A stretch of DNA of 64,000 nucleotides from Hypoxylon rubiginosum. Taxonomy: Eukaryota; Ascomycota; Sordariomycetes; Xylariales; Hypoxylaceae. The translations under genes were made by a program, and so were the position numbers. The stretch spans positions 806,001 through 870,000 of the forward strand of contig CADCXA010000030.1 in assembly GCA_902806565.1 (NCBI GenBank). Direction: 5' to 3'. This document shows, in pieces, positions 53,486 through 64,000 of the stretch. Under the pieces are notes generated by a model. The model ran no database searches. It was not told the origin of the DNA and saw nothing but the letters and a program-made list of their open reading frames with translations. How positions within the stretch are numbered: position 1 is the first letter of the stretch; every line of letters starts with the position of its first letter.

Positions 53486-56400
53486 ATATTTAAATAAATA
53501 TATTTACGTTTTTTAAAATAAAGTTATTTTATTTTAAAATTATTAATTATTTAATATAAAAGTATTTTAATATTAACTTAATATTATATTTCTTTTAATA
53601 TAAACTGGTATAATAAAATACGGTATAATATAATTTAATAAAATATAAAAAAAAAATAAAAAAATAAATATAAGATTATTTTTTTTATATAAATTTTTAT
53701 AATAAAACCATTTTTAATTATTTATAACTTATTAAAAAAGTTAATATAAGTTATATTTTTTTTATTAAAATTCGTTTAAAAAATAATATAAAGCGGAAAA
53801 TTATTAATTTAATTAAATATAAATAATATAAAAATAATATAATTAAATTTTATTATAATTATAAATTTAAATTAAATATATTAATAAACATAAAAAAAAA
53901 TCTAATATATAAACTAATACGTATAATTATAAAATAACTTATTTTTAAAAATATAATTTAATTTAAATATATTTAAATATACCTAGAAGTTATAAATTAT
54001 TAATATAATTAAAAAAAAGTTTATTATAATAAAAAGTAAAAACTTTTTTTAGTTTTAAAATTAAATTAATTATAAAATATAAATAAATATTAAAAACTTT
54101 ATTTTATTAAATTTAAAATTTATATAAATATCGATATTTATTTTTATAAAATTATATAATATAATATTAATAAATTTAATAGTTTATTTATAAATATAAT
54201 TAACTAATATTTTAAAATAATTATTACGCTGGGATTTTAATTTTAAATAACTTATATAAATTATAAAATCGAAACTTTTTTTATAGTTTAAATATAATAT
54301 TAATTAGTTATATAAATTAAGTTTTAAATAACTATATAGTTTATAAATAAAATAAAAATAAAATATTTATAAAATGTATATATTTTAAAGTTATATAAGT
54401 TTTATATAAGTTAATATAATATAAAAATTAAATAATAATGGTTTTTTTTTTAAATTAATATAATTAATTATTAGATTATAAATAAATTAATATTTATATT
54501 ATTAAATGTTAATATTAATATTATATTATTAATAATATTTTAAAAGTTTATATAATTTAAATTTATTTAAAAAATATTAGTTTTATATTTAAATTATAAT
54601 ATATATTATTTTTAGAAATTTATTATAATAAAAAATAACTTAATATATTTATTTATAGAATATTTATATTATTAAATAATAGGAAAATAAAGTTACTAAC
54701 TATGTTAATAAATTTTAAATAAACTTAAATAATATAAAAATAAAAAATTATATTATAAACTTAATTTTTAATTTTTTGTTATTAAAATTAATATATTAAT
54801 TAAAAAAGCTAATATATAAATATAATTTTAATAGTTTTTTAGTTTTAAAAATATAATAGATTTATAATAAATAACTAGTGTAACATTTATTAAAGCTTAT
54901 TAAAAATAAGGATTATTTATATTTTAATAAATATATTAATTTAAAAAATTATTTAAAATAATATAAAAAGAATAAAAAAAAGCTGGTATTAATATTTAAT
55001 AAGTTTTTATATAACGAGATAATATAATATACGGCTTAATTAAATAAAATAAAAAAATAAATAAAAGTAAAATAAATATAATTATATAGTTATTTATTAA
55101 ATATCTTAAAAATAAAAAAATAAATTTAAAAAATATTAAAAATTTATATATTATTTTTTATAGTAATTATAAATTATTTATCTTTTAAATATATATTTAT
55201 AACGTAAAGCTGTTGGGGCGGTAAAAATAATTATTTTAATTATTAATTATTTTTTATTTAAATAAATATTTATTTAATTTATTAGATATTATTTTATTAT
55301 TTAAGGTACTAGTATTTAAATATATATTTAAATAAATAAGTATTAAATAAATAAATATTAAATAATAAGAATTATTATTTTTATTTATTAAAAGTTTTAA
55401 TTTTATTAGTTTTTTAAAACTTATATAATTTCTTTTAATTTATTATAATAAAAGTTCTTTTTTATATTATATTTAATATTATAATAAATAAAAATAATTT
55501 AGTTTTTATAAATTTCTTTAAAAATATATTATATATAAAACTATAATTAAATTATTTACTTTAAATTATAAAAAGAAAATTTTATTTTAAATATATTTTA
55601 AATATTTTATAAATTAAATTATAAAAATATATATAATAATAATTTAATTGTTTTTATAAGCTTTTTTTAATAAGCTTATATTTAATATATAAAATTTAAA
55701 ATATTATTTAAGTTATTATTAGTTTGTTTTTTATAATAATTTATATTAATTTTTTTAAAATTAAGGTTTTTTAAACGTTGGTTATTATAATGTTAATATA
55801 TAAGTTTAAAAACCTTTTATATTTATTAAAATTAAAGTTTTATTATAAAAACCTAGCTTTTATTATTTAAAAAGTTATAACTTTTAAAATAATAATATTA
55901 AATGTTTATATTATTAAAAATATTAAAAATAAATATAATAAGTTTTTTTACTTAATAAGCTTTTTTATTTATTATTCTTATATATATAAAAATATTTATA
56001 ATTATTAAATTTATCGCTTTTTATATAATAATATTTTAGTTTTTTTTATTATTTAAACGGTTTTATAATAATATTATTATTTTATAATATTAATATTCTT
56101 ATTAATAAAATATTTTATAATAATATCTTATATAATATTTAATATTTTTTTTTATTTAATACTTATTTAAATAAAAGATAAATTAAATATAAATAATACT
56201 TATTTATAATAATTATTTTATTTATATTCGCAAGTTTATATTTTAAAATTTTAAGCTTTTATAATTAATTATTTTTAAATAAATTTTTAAAGTTATAATA
56301 AAAACTTTAATTTATTTTAATTAGTAAGTTATATAAGTTATAAAAAAAAGTTAATTAATTTTTTAATATATAGTTTTTAAATTTAATTATATATATATAT

Positions 56401-56565
56401 AAAACTTATTATTTAAATAATAAAACTATAAATTAAAAAATTATTATATTATTTTAATATTAAAACTTTATATATAAATAAACTTAGTTTATATTTTTTT
56501 TAATATTAATAAGTTAAACTTTTTATTTAAATTATAAAAATTATATATTTTTTATTTAAATTTTA

Positions 56566-56705
56566 AATATAATTTAATAATAATTTAATTATAATTTAAT
56601 AATAATTTAATTATAATTTAATAATAACTTAATTATAATTTAATAATAATTTAATTATAACTTAATAATAACTTAATAATAATTTAATAACAGTTTTATA
56701 ATAAT
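56566..56705. repeat. 11-bp subterminal tandem array, right
   Basis: The same type of 11-bp unit, partly alternating AATAATAATTT and AATTATAATTT. It reads in the same orientation on the plus strand as the left array, unlike the inverted TIRs. A smaller patch of similar units lies at about 36857-36930. Confidence 0.7.
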
Positions 56706-56778
56706 TTAAATATTATTATAAATATTTTATAAATATAATAAACTTAATTTTAAGTTTAAATATAATTATAATTAATTA

Positions 56779-56962
56779 TTATATATTTTTTATAATTTAA
56801 ATTAATAAAATATATTAATTTATTAAGAACCTAATATATTTATATAATATAAGAATTATATATATTATAATTTTAACTTATTTTACAAGTTTGGCAAGTT
56901 TGGCGGATTTAACGAACTTGGCACTTTTGTTACTTTGGCGGTTTAGCGTAAATTTATAGCGG
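56779..56962 (-). repeat. Right terminal inverted repeat (184 bp), more mutated copy
   Basis: Inverted partner of 28265-28448. In 19 of the 20 inner differences this copy carries T for C or A for G relative to the left copy, so it is the more heavily RIP-altered one. Confidence 0.85.
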
Positions 56963-56969
56963 AGTTATG

Positions 56970-57316
56970 TAATCTTCCTAGCATGGAGTGCACGTGCCAG
57001 GGCATCTAAGCTGCAAAGTGACGGAGTGGCGATGGCGGCTAAGGAAGGGAAGGGCTTCACTGCATCTGTAAAACACCCAAAGCCATCAAATTTTGGGTTG
57101 AGTCATCGCCTTAAAAAGTAGATAAAATCTTCAAATACATGCATGTCTCACATAAACTCCTAGAATCACCAATGCAAGACATATCTCTTTTGTTCATTAC
57201 CTTCTAATCTAATCTTTTCTTCAGGGTGCTTTTAGCCGAAGATCAATCAACGACCTTCAGAGGTGTTCCTCCGAGTAAATTCATCCTCTCCCTACCTACT
57301 CTAGCTTATTCTCATC
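56970..57316. promoter_or_regulatory. Short spacer between element and CHY gene
   Basis: About 350 bp of normal-composition DNA between the element's right end and the start codon at 57317. It must contain the promoter and 5' leader of the zinc-finger gene. The composition changes sharply at the element edge, so RIP did not visibly spread here. Confidence 0.5.
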
Positions 57317-59490
57317 ATGATTTCAACAAGAAATATCGCAGAAGGATCCATTGATGGCCGGCAGGCGGTGGCTAGAGCACCTAATAGCCATGTTGTGTCA
57401 AAGCCGATACCCGAATCTCAAACTCAGGATCCGCGAAGGTATCAGTTAAATCAGATGAAGAAACGATACTCTCCTATACAGAATACGTTACGAGATGGGA
57501 CAACAAATCTCCAATTTCATCTGAAGCCATCAGATCCCGATTTCCCTTTCGAGCTCGACTATTTGGAATGCGAACTTCAGGTACCGGCGTCCTATCCGGA
57601 CCAGCCTCCTCGCCTTCGGGTCAAGAACAAGGGCATCCCTCGTGGGTTCGCTGTCAACGTAGAAAGGGGATGGGAGAAGCTTGTTCATGAAAAGCAGGTC
57701 TCAACTCTTTTGACTCTAACCAATGCCTTGGACAAGAATCTCGAAGCATTCCTTTCCGAGCGGAAGGCGGAGACTGTGACCCTGCTGTCCTTTAAAGACA
57801 CGCGACATATAGATAGTTATCCCAGTGTCTTAGGCGAGACTTCATCTCCAAAGACTGAAGCACCATCCAAACCACAGTCGGCTCCAGCACCTCGTAAGCC
57901 GTACATACCGGAAGAGTCTTTCACGGAGGAACAGATTTCCGCTGCAAGAGCAAGACGAGCCCAGGAAATCAGACAACTGGAGGCTCGAATGTCTCGACTG
58001 CCTCATTACCAGAAGTCTGCCGATGGAGTGGTTTACGCGTTACCTCTAGAGCCGAGACGACGCGGTGAATTACCGGTGGAGTTGCAGCGAATCCAATCCG
58101 TGCAGCTGATTATCCCCTTACTGTATCCTTTACAGTCACTCAAAGTTCTCCTGAACGATGTCGAATCGAAAGATGCAGAGGCAGTGGAGGACTTGTTCTC
58201 CGCAAGGGCTGTCCAGCAAAAGCAGATGAACCTGACGAGTCATTTGAATTATCTCTCGCAGAATATCCATACGATGGCCAAGCAATCCGCCGCAGCACGG
58301 AAACAGACAGAGACGGCCCAGAACAGTGCTGGAGGTGCTGGAGACGCGGCCGGTAATGCAGACCAGGAGGCATCAGCTCCAGGAATCGCCAGTGAAGATA
58401 GGAAGGGCCATGTCTACGTAATTCCTCGCCCGCCGGAGTGGAGCTATGGCAATGAATCTGGAGAGTCGGAGGACTCTGATGATTCCTGGGACTCGGAAGA
58501 CGAATCCGACGAAGGTGGTGTTGCAGTCAATATGGGCCTCGGGAGCATTTCCGGGGTTGCACAGCAGCCCGAGAAGGGAACCGCGATATCATTCCCGCAT
58601 ATCGAACTCTACGGCATCGAATTACTCCAAGTGGAAATCCTGAACATCAGCGTCAAATGCGAGCGGTGCCGGACGCCCAACGACATCACCGGGCTGCGGC
58701 CCGAGGCGGAGAAAGAGAGCAGCTGTAAGAAGTGCGCCACGGCGTTCACGGCCAAGTTCCGCCAGGAGATGGTGCACCAAAACTCGGTCCGGGCCGGGTT
58801 TATCGACGTGGCTGGGTGCACCGTTAACGATATGCTCCCTAGGTATTTATTCCCCCCCCCCCCCCCCCCCCCCCCCCTTTTTCGCCCCTTTGAAAATCCA
58901 ACCTACCCAACCAACTACGTGCTAACCTCCTGAACAGCACGTTCGTACCAACATGCTCCAAATGCTCGACCCCGAGCCAGGGCCTCGTATCGGTGCGAGC
59001 CGAGACCGTGACCAACGTGTGCCGCGAGTGCCACGCCAAGTTCACCTTCAAGATCCCGGAGGTCAAGTTCCTAGCCATCACGCACAACACAACCCTCCCA
59101 CCGACGGCGGGCCCGCGCCCGAAGCAGGAGAAGCTGGGCCTGCACGCGGGGGAGCCTCTCCCCGGGCGGGGCGCGTGCGCGCACTACCGGCGCTCGTACC
59201 GGTGGTTCCGGTTCGGCTGCTGCGGGCGCGTGCACGCGTGCGACCGGTGCCACGACGCGGCCGAGGACCACGCGCAGGAGCGGGCGAACCGGATGGTGTG
59301 CGGGTGGTGCAGCCGCGAGCAGAACTTCGCCGTCGACGCGTGCGCGTTCTGCGGGCGCAGCGTGGTAGGCCGGCGGGGGAGGGGGTTCTGGGAGGGCGGG
59401 AAGGGGACGAGGGATAAGGCGCGGATGAGCAGGAAGGATAAGAGGAAGTTCCGGCGGGTGGGGGGGAGCGAGGGGAAGAAGAGGGATTAG
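57317..59490 (+). CDS. RWD-like and CHY-type zinc-finger protein
   Basis: Exons 57317-58842 and 58938-59490 join in phase 2 (donor GTATTT, acceptor ACAG), giving 692 residues. Residues ~45-150 look like an RWD fold (FPFELDYLECELQVPASYP, then PRLRVKN). A charged helical middle and a Ser/Asp/Glu-rich acidic stretch follow. Two CxxC pairs (CERC, CKKC) come before the intron. After it lie CSKC and CREC, then CAHYRRSYRWFRFGCCGRVHAC and further Cys/His pairs, the CHY zinc-finger pattern. The C-terminus is Lys/Arg-rich and may be nuclear or nucleolar. CHY fingers bind several zinc ions; fungal CHY proteins include the mitochondrial Hot13 and larger proteins of unknown role. This one belongs to the larger kind. 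Exon 2 is far more GC-rich than exon 1. Confidence 0.92.
58852..58877 (+). repeat. Poly(C) run inside the CHY gene intron
   Basis: 26 consecutive C residues lie within the 95-bp intron 58843-58937. They begin ten bases after the donor, so they are far from the acceptor pyrimidine tract. Confidence 0.9.
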
Positions 59491-62400
59491 AGGAGGGGGT
59501 TAAGGAGGTAAGGGGTTAAGGAGGTAAGGGTGTAAGGGTTGGGGGATAGGTGGTGAGTGGTGATGTAGTAGTGAGGGTGTCTAGGGACAATGGGATGGCC
59601 GGTGTACTCATCACGAGTGTTTCTATACAGCGCATGGTCGAGATTTCGAGGCTTGAGTGCCTCAGGGGGTCTCTGTCAAGTATGCTACACAGGCTTCTAC
59701 TACTATGAGAAGCATACAAATAACGGACAACTACACCATTGGACCGCTTCCTATACTCACGGCACGTAGTTGTAGAGTTAAGCTACATGATTCTCACTCC
59801 CTTACAAAGTTCTCATTGCCGGATAGAGTTCACCATATCGATTACACGTACGATGCTGCTGTCCGAGCGCTTTAGCTTTGGGCTGGCTTGCAAAGATTTT
59901 AGACATATAAGTATAACTAACATTACCACCATCAGGAACAAGAAAGACACCGCCTATATGCTGTAAGGCCGAGTTGGTTTGGTCTAGCGATATTATTCTT
60001 AAGACTATCCTTAAAGGATGGTTACGAATATTCGTAGACCCTAGGGTTCGATTCCCTAGGCGGCCACATCCCTTTTTCTCTTTTTTTCTCTGTGTTTCTG
60101 TTTCTTCTCCGTTCTTCTTTACTGCAGCGGTCTCCAGATATATGAAGATCGATTCCAAATCGTCAACTTCAACGTAGTATTGCAGGTAGTTTGTTACCGT
60201 TATACCCTTAAGCGCCTTGACGCCCAGTCATCAGTGAGTGCTACGTCAGCGCCTAATAAGCGACAGCCGTTGGTGCAGAGCTCTCTCCGAGGACTTGGTC
60301 ACGCACCCATCACAAGAATGCAGACGAGACACCATCATTGGATAAAATCCCCCTTATCGCACAGCCCATTCATTATATGCTGTCGATCTATGTATTCGCT
60401 ATACGCAGCTGCCTTGATTTCCAACATGGCGTTTCGCCTCATCTCTACCAGCCTGTAAGACGTTCACAATTCCGTCCACGTGCACATCGCACGGCGGCTA
60501 TGTGTCACAACTCACAACTCTGTGACTGCAGCTACGAGGTCTAGCACATGCAATACCTAGATTTATGCCCTCCGAAACGACGTGTATCGTCAGTCTCGAA
60601 GCGAACTTACCGAGCCCCCGAATTGGGCCTTGGGCGTTCTGACAAGACCAGGGGTCGTGTTTGGCTCTCCGGGGTATTCTTGAGAAAATAATAATGGCTT
60701 TATTATGCCTGACTCGAGAATATTTTTTATTTCTTTTAAAAAATTAGAATAAATAATAAATAATATTATAATTTTTTATTTTCTTATTCTACCTAAGAGT
60801 ACCTTGCCAGCATTCGCCCCATATATGTACCTCTACCTCACGTTTCGTCTACGGACTCTCATCCCTGAAGCGACAATGATATGTCATTTTTCTACGCCTT
60901 TCTCCGAGCGACCTTCCGCCCATCTATCCCAAGCCATGGCTTTGGGACGAACCAGCCTCGCTAATGTCAGCATGTGGGCAAGTTATGGGTAAGTCGGGCT
61001 CGAAGTTCAGGCATCATGCCGCCGAAACGGGGCTCTTTTTCTCATTTCCCATTTAACTGCCGTCTCTGATGCCGCCCTGGGGGACGTCCGCCCCCCTTGC
61101 CCAAACGCGGCGGAAAGCATGGGGTTTCCCTTCCGCTGGGTAGCACAAGGTGTGATCGCTCACCTATGCGCTGCCTAATGCAGCCTGAAAGATTACATAG
61201 CAGGTAGGTACATACGAGGGAGAGCCTGGCATCTTCGTGAGAGTACTGAGCGAAGAAGCTAGGTAAGCTACCTAGCTAGCTAGCATCCACTAACCCCCTT
61301 GTTCGTCACGCGAACGGTTCGCGACATCATAGTACCTATCCCTGGGGATTATCAGGTATGAACTCTTTCTCAAACGGGGCTGCTCGCGAAGCCTCTTTCC
61401 GCATTTGCTTTTTCTATGTAGACATCTACATAGTATCTTCAGGCATAACCCACGCTCGCCCCTAGCCAACGCTTCGGTCTGTGAAATGTGATGTGTCGCG
61501 TTGCCGGCTTGACGCCGCTAGGAAGAAAGGAGATTTGTCGCGACCGCCGGATTCTACAACACGGCACGCGCAGTCACCTCAAGACCCGCCATCTCTTCCC
61601 GCCCATGTTCGATGGGTGATGGGCGATGGGCGATGGGCCCGGAGACATGGAACCGGTGCAACGTTTCCATTCTCGATCCTTCCCAGTGTCATCGCAGCGT
61701 GCTCTGGCAGTTCTTGGGGGACAGGTGGGGACGTATGGGGAATAGGTATGTCCTTGGGCATCTTTGGGTATTGACATTTCCACATTATGGGGTGTCTATG
61801 GATTCTTCTTGCAAGTCCCGCTGGCCCGGTAGCTCCATCGTGCCAATACCTACCATGCCACAATAGTATGTACGACAGAAGCAAAGAAGGTCGACGGAGC
61901 TGCTGTGGTCCTTTGGAAATTTGCTAAGGATTCGAAAGCCACCCCATCCTGCCCATCCATGGCGGTGGGTCGGCCCGACGGTGTGGCTCTCGGTGTGCTG
62001 CTTTGGCGTAGATCAATCTTAAGTGGGCTTGCATGGGGTTCGTTATTTAGGCGATGAGCGATGAGCGAGATATCTCCGGAACAGGTAGATAGGCGGATAG
62101 GCAAGATAAGGCAAGGGTTGAGCGAATAGCGGCGGTCACGATGGGCGGCGGTGTGACCACGGAAGTCCGCCTGCTGGTAGTACGAGCTTGTTACAGCTGA
62201 TGAGTTGAATGTTTGTTGGTTGGCAGCTCCAGCTCCAGCTCTAGCTGTGTCTGTGTGTGCATATGCATTCGTCTAATTCGGGATAAGAGAAGCGCGTTTC
62301 GCACGACCAGCTTTCATGGGTTTCCGCTGGAATGGCGCAAGCGAGCCACGCGAAATGCAATGCTACAGATGCTGCAGATCCGGAGGGTAACAGAAACGGC

Positions 62401-64000
62401 GCAGCGGGAGCCAATCAGGGGTCGCAACGGAATAATCTCCGCTGCACTTTGGCATGGCAGTTTGGCAGTCCCCAGCTCCAAGAGCTTTCGCATAGAGCAA
62501 CCTTACAAGGAAAATGGAGAGAACAGGCAATATAAGCATCATGATACTACCTCTTTGGCCTACCTACATGTAGGTACTTACCTAAGCCCCGGCAGTTCTT
62601 ATTACATAGTAGTACCTCTCAAGTCTAATGCCTCCTTTTTGCATCCTCCCATGGCTTCCATACTCTGGACGCTTGGAGGAAGTTCAACCAGCCACTTCGC
62701 CGCAGGATCAAAGTGATCCCCAAGCTTACTATTAGATATCTGTTTCCATTATGAAGATTCGAAAGTAATAGAATCCTACGCGGCGGGACGATAGGGGAAC
62801 GCCCCAACGCCTCCCCACCCCCAAATCCTGGCCATCCCGCGATTGATTAACGAACAATGATCACGTTCTCTCGTCACGCATACGCGGTAATGTCCGCAGC
62901 GCGCGGGACGGGGAAGGAATTGCAGATCCTGATTGGCCTATCCCTCTTTAAACTTCTGACAGGCACCTCCAACTGGGGGCAAAAATGCCAATGCCTAAGC
63001 TTGGTTATACGGGATTGGGGGTTTGTTCGTTGGGGGTCATTCTTCTCTACCTCGATACATCACAAAGTCTGGTAACTCACAGGAGGAATGGCGTACAAGA
63101 TATTACGCAGCGAGGACTTATGTATAACTCACCTTCCCCTTCCGGGAAGCGGTCACAGCTTCGAGCCAGTCACGCCTCTCACCGAGAACCTTCTGTTGGT
63201 TCGATCGCAAGGGTGATCCGGAATCCAGCTCATTGGTCCAAGTCTTAAGTAACTCCTGCTATGATAATGCCACGAGGGATGTCGCCCACGGAGTTACTCT
63301 TTGCTCGAGTCCCTGCATATACCATTAAGTCCAACCAAGCTACTGTACAGTTGGTTCCTCTGCTCCAACAAAAGGATCAAACGTAGTCTCTTTTTCCCTT
63401 CATGGTCGACTAGGGATCTTTGATACCTTGGTATATCACCCACCCACGCACACCCGCATGTGTATTCTGTTATCGTTCATTGGCTATGTTAGTCGTTATA
63501 GTGTTCCTATAAGTGTAGTTTTTGCCATCCTACATCCTACCTAACTACCGTTAAGGCTAGATTGGTGCACTCCCTTGGTATAGTCACCCATGGGAGATAC
63601 GTGAGTTTGGTATTGCACCCATGCGAGGCACTACTACCTAGTCTTTTTACGGGGGAGGATGACCTTGATGGTGGCAGAGAAATATTGAATATATTAAGAT
63701 AAAATATTCATATTTATTTTATTGGAATTTATCTCCACATCTCAATATTGGAAATTAAACCTCCCACCATCTGGAACATCTGGTCGAGGGTGGGGGGTCA
63801 CGACACTCAGATGCCCACGTGGGAGTAAGTCGCCGTATCCAGTTATGATATTCTACGATATTAGGTAACATGGATATGCCAATTACATACCGCATTTTCC
63901 TACTTACAGCTCCTTTCATATAGTAACCTGTAGATGAGCTGCTACCACGAGACCGCAGCGTTGCTTCGGTGTTCCTGATAACCGGGTAGCCCGGATTTAC
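59491..64000. other. Gene-poor right end
   Basis: Apart from the tRNA-like locus at 59967-60066, I see no supportable gene. The stretch holds a short AT-rich patch at about 60700-60790, a 7-bp tandem repeat (GATGGGC type, 61611-61638), CCTAGG-type palindromes near 61250-61290 and 62555-62585, and another AT-rich patch at 63680-63730. The longest open frames (for example 62213-62716) have no protein-like character. Confidence 0.45.
59967..60066 (+). tRNA. tRNA-like locus with long variable hairpin, anticodon uncertain
   Basis: A 3' half typical of tRNA is present: T arm at 60045-60061 region with loop TTCGATT and 5-bp stem, then GGCGGCC plus A, followed by T-rich Pol III terminators from 60072. 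An A-box-like GGCCGAGTTGG opens the locus, and GGCCG there can pair with the terminal CGGCC. A stem CTATC/GATGG encloses the loop CTTAAAG, which would give anticodon TAA (Leu); the hairpin ACGAATATTCGT then fits a type II variable arm. The acceptor and D arms do not close well, so it may be intron-bearing, altered or a pseudogene. Confidence 0.45.

Larger units (their letters stand above)
28263..56964. mobile_element. Putative giant TIR element, RIP-saturated (~28.7 kb)
   Basis: An abrupt block of extreme A+T content is bounded on both sides by one 184-bp inverted repeat (28265-28448 and 56779-56962, aligned without gaps). Surviving C is mostly before T or C and surviving G mostly after A, with CpA and TpG rare, as expected of RIP in an ascomycete. 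For example 34261-34440 has 20 C and 1 G. No open frame of convincing character remains. A 5-bp string TTATG abuts both ends and may be the target-site duplication. Size and TIRs recall giant fungal elements (Starships, Maverick/Polinton-like, KDZ-type), but no transposase, integrase or captain gene can be read, so the class is unknown. Nested insertions inside it cannot be excluded. Confidence 0.7.

Noticed and set aside
28263..56964. Mitochondrial DNA insertion as explanation for the AT block
   Set aside because: No mitochondrial genes or tRNAs are readable, and TIR bounds plus CpA/TpG scarcity fit RIP of a repeat better.
62213..62716. 167-codon frame near the right end
   Set aside because: Begins in a Ser-repeat microsatellite and lacks any conserved-looking segment.

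Overview
The window is nuclear DNA of a filamentous ascomycete, most likely Sordariomycetes (inferred from short introns with fungal splice sites, gene content and intergenic style). About 35 kb of ordinary gene-bearing sequence flanks one block of about 28.7 kb (roughly 28263-56964) in which almost every G and C has been lost. That composition and the scarcity of CpA/TpG are the signature of heavy repeat-induced point mutation (RIP).

Left arm (1-28262). A 5'-truncated amidase-signature enzyme is followed by an intron-containing tRNA-Tyr, a small secreted glycoprotein, a four-exon cytochrome P450, and a long coiled-coil protein on the minus strand. Next come an unrecognised nuclear-looking protein (minus) divergent from a PP2A activator (PTPA/Rrd type, plus), and a 120-residue Lys/Ala-rich protein built from four phase-1 exons (minus). 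The arm ends with a histidine-phosphatase family protein, a tRNA-like Pol III locus and a secreted glycoprotein that stops about 190 bp before the AT block. Most introns needed to close these genes were placed by reading splice sites and frames directly.

Centre (28263-56964). The AT block is bounded on both sides by one 184-bp inverted repeat that aligns without gaps and begins at the edge of the block. This suggests a single giant terminal-inverted-repeat mobile element, or a nest carried inside one, rather than an arbitrary AT isochore. No intact gene survives in it. Faint internal order does survive: a strict 12-nt periodic tract, a tandem array with exact 141-nt period, 45/75/51-nt repeats, 11-nt subterminal arrays at both ends in the same orientation, and stretches of opposite C/G skew. 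Several of these periods are multiples of three and may be fossils of repetitive coding sequence.

Right arm (56965-64000). An RWD-like plus CHY zinc-finger protein gene is split by an intron holding a 26-nt poly(C) run. It is followed by a second tRNA-like locus and about 4 kb of gene-poor sequence. The genes do not form an obvious pathway. The most unusual object is the TIR-bounded, RIP-saturated giant element.
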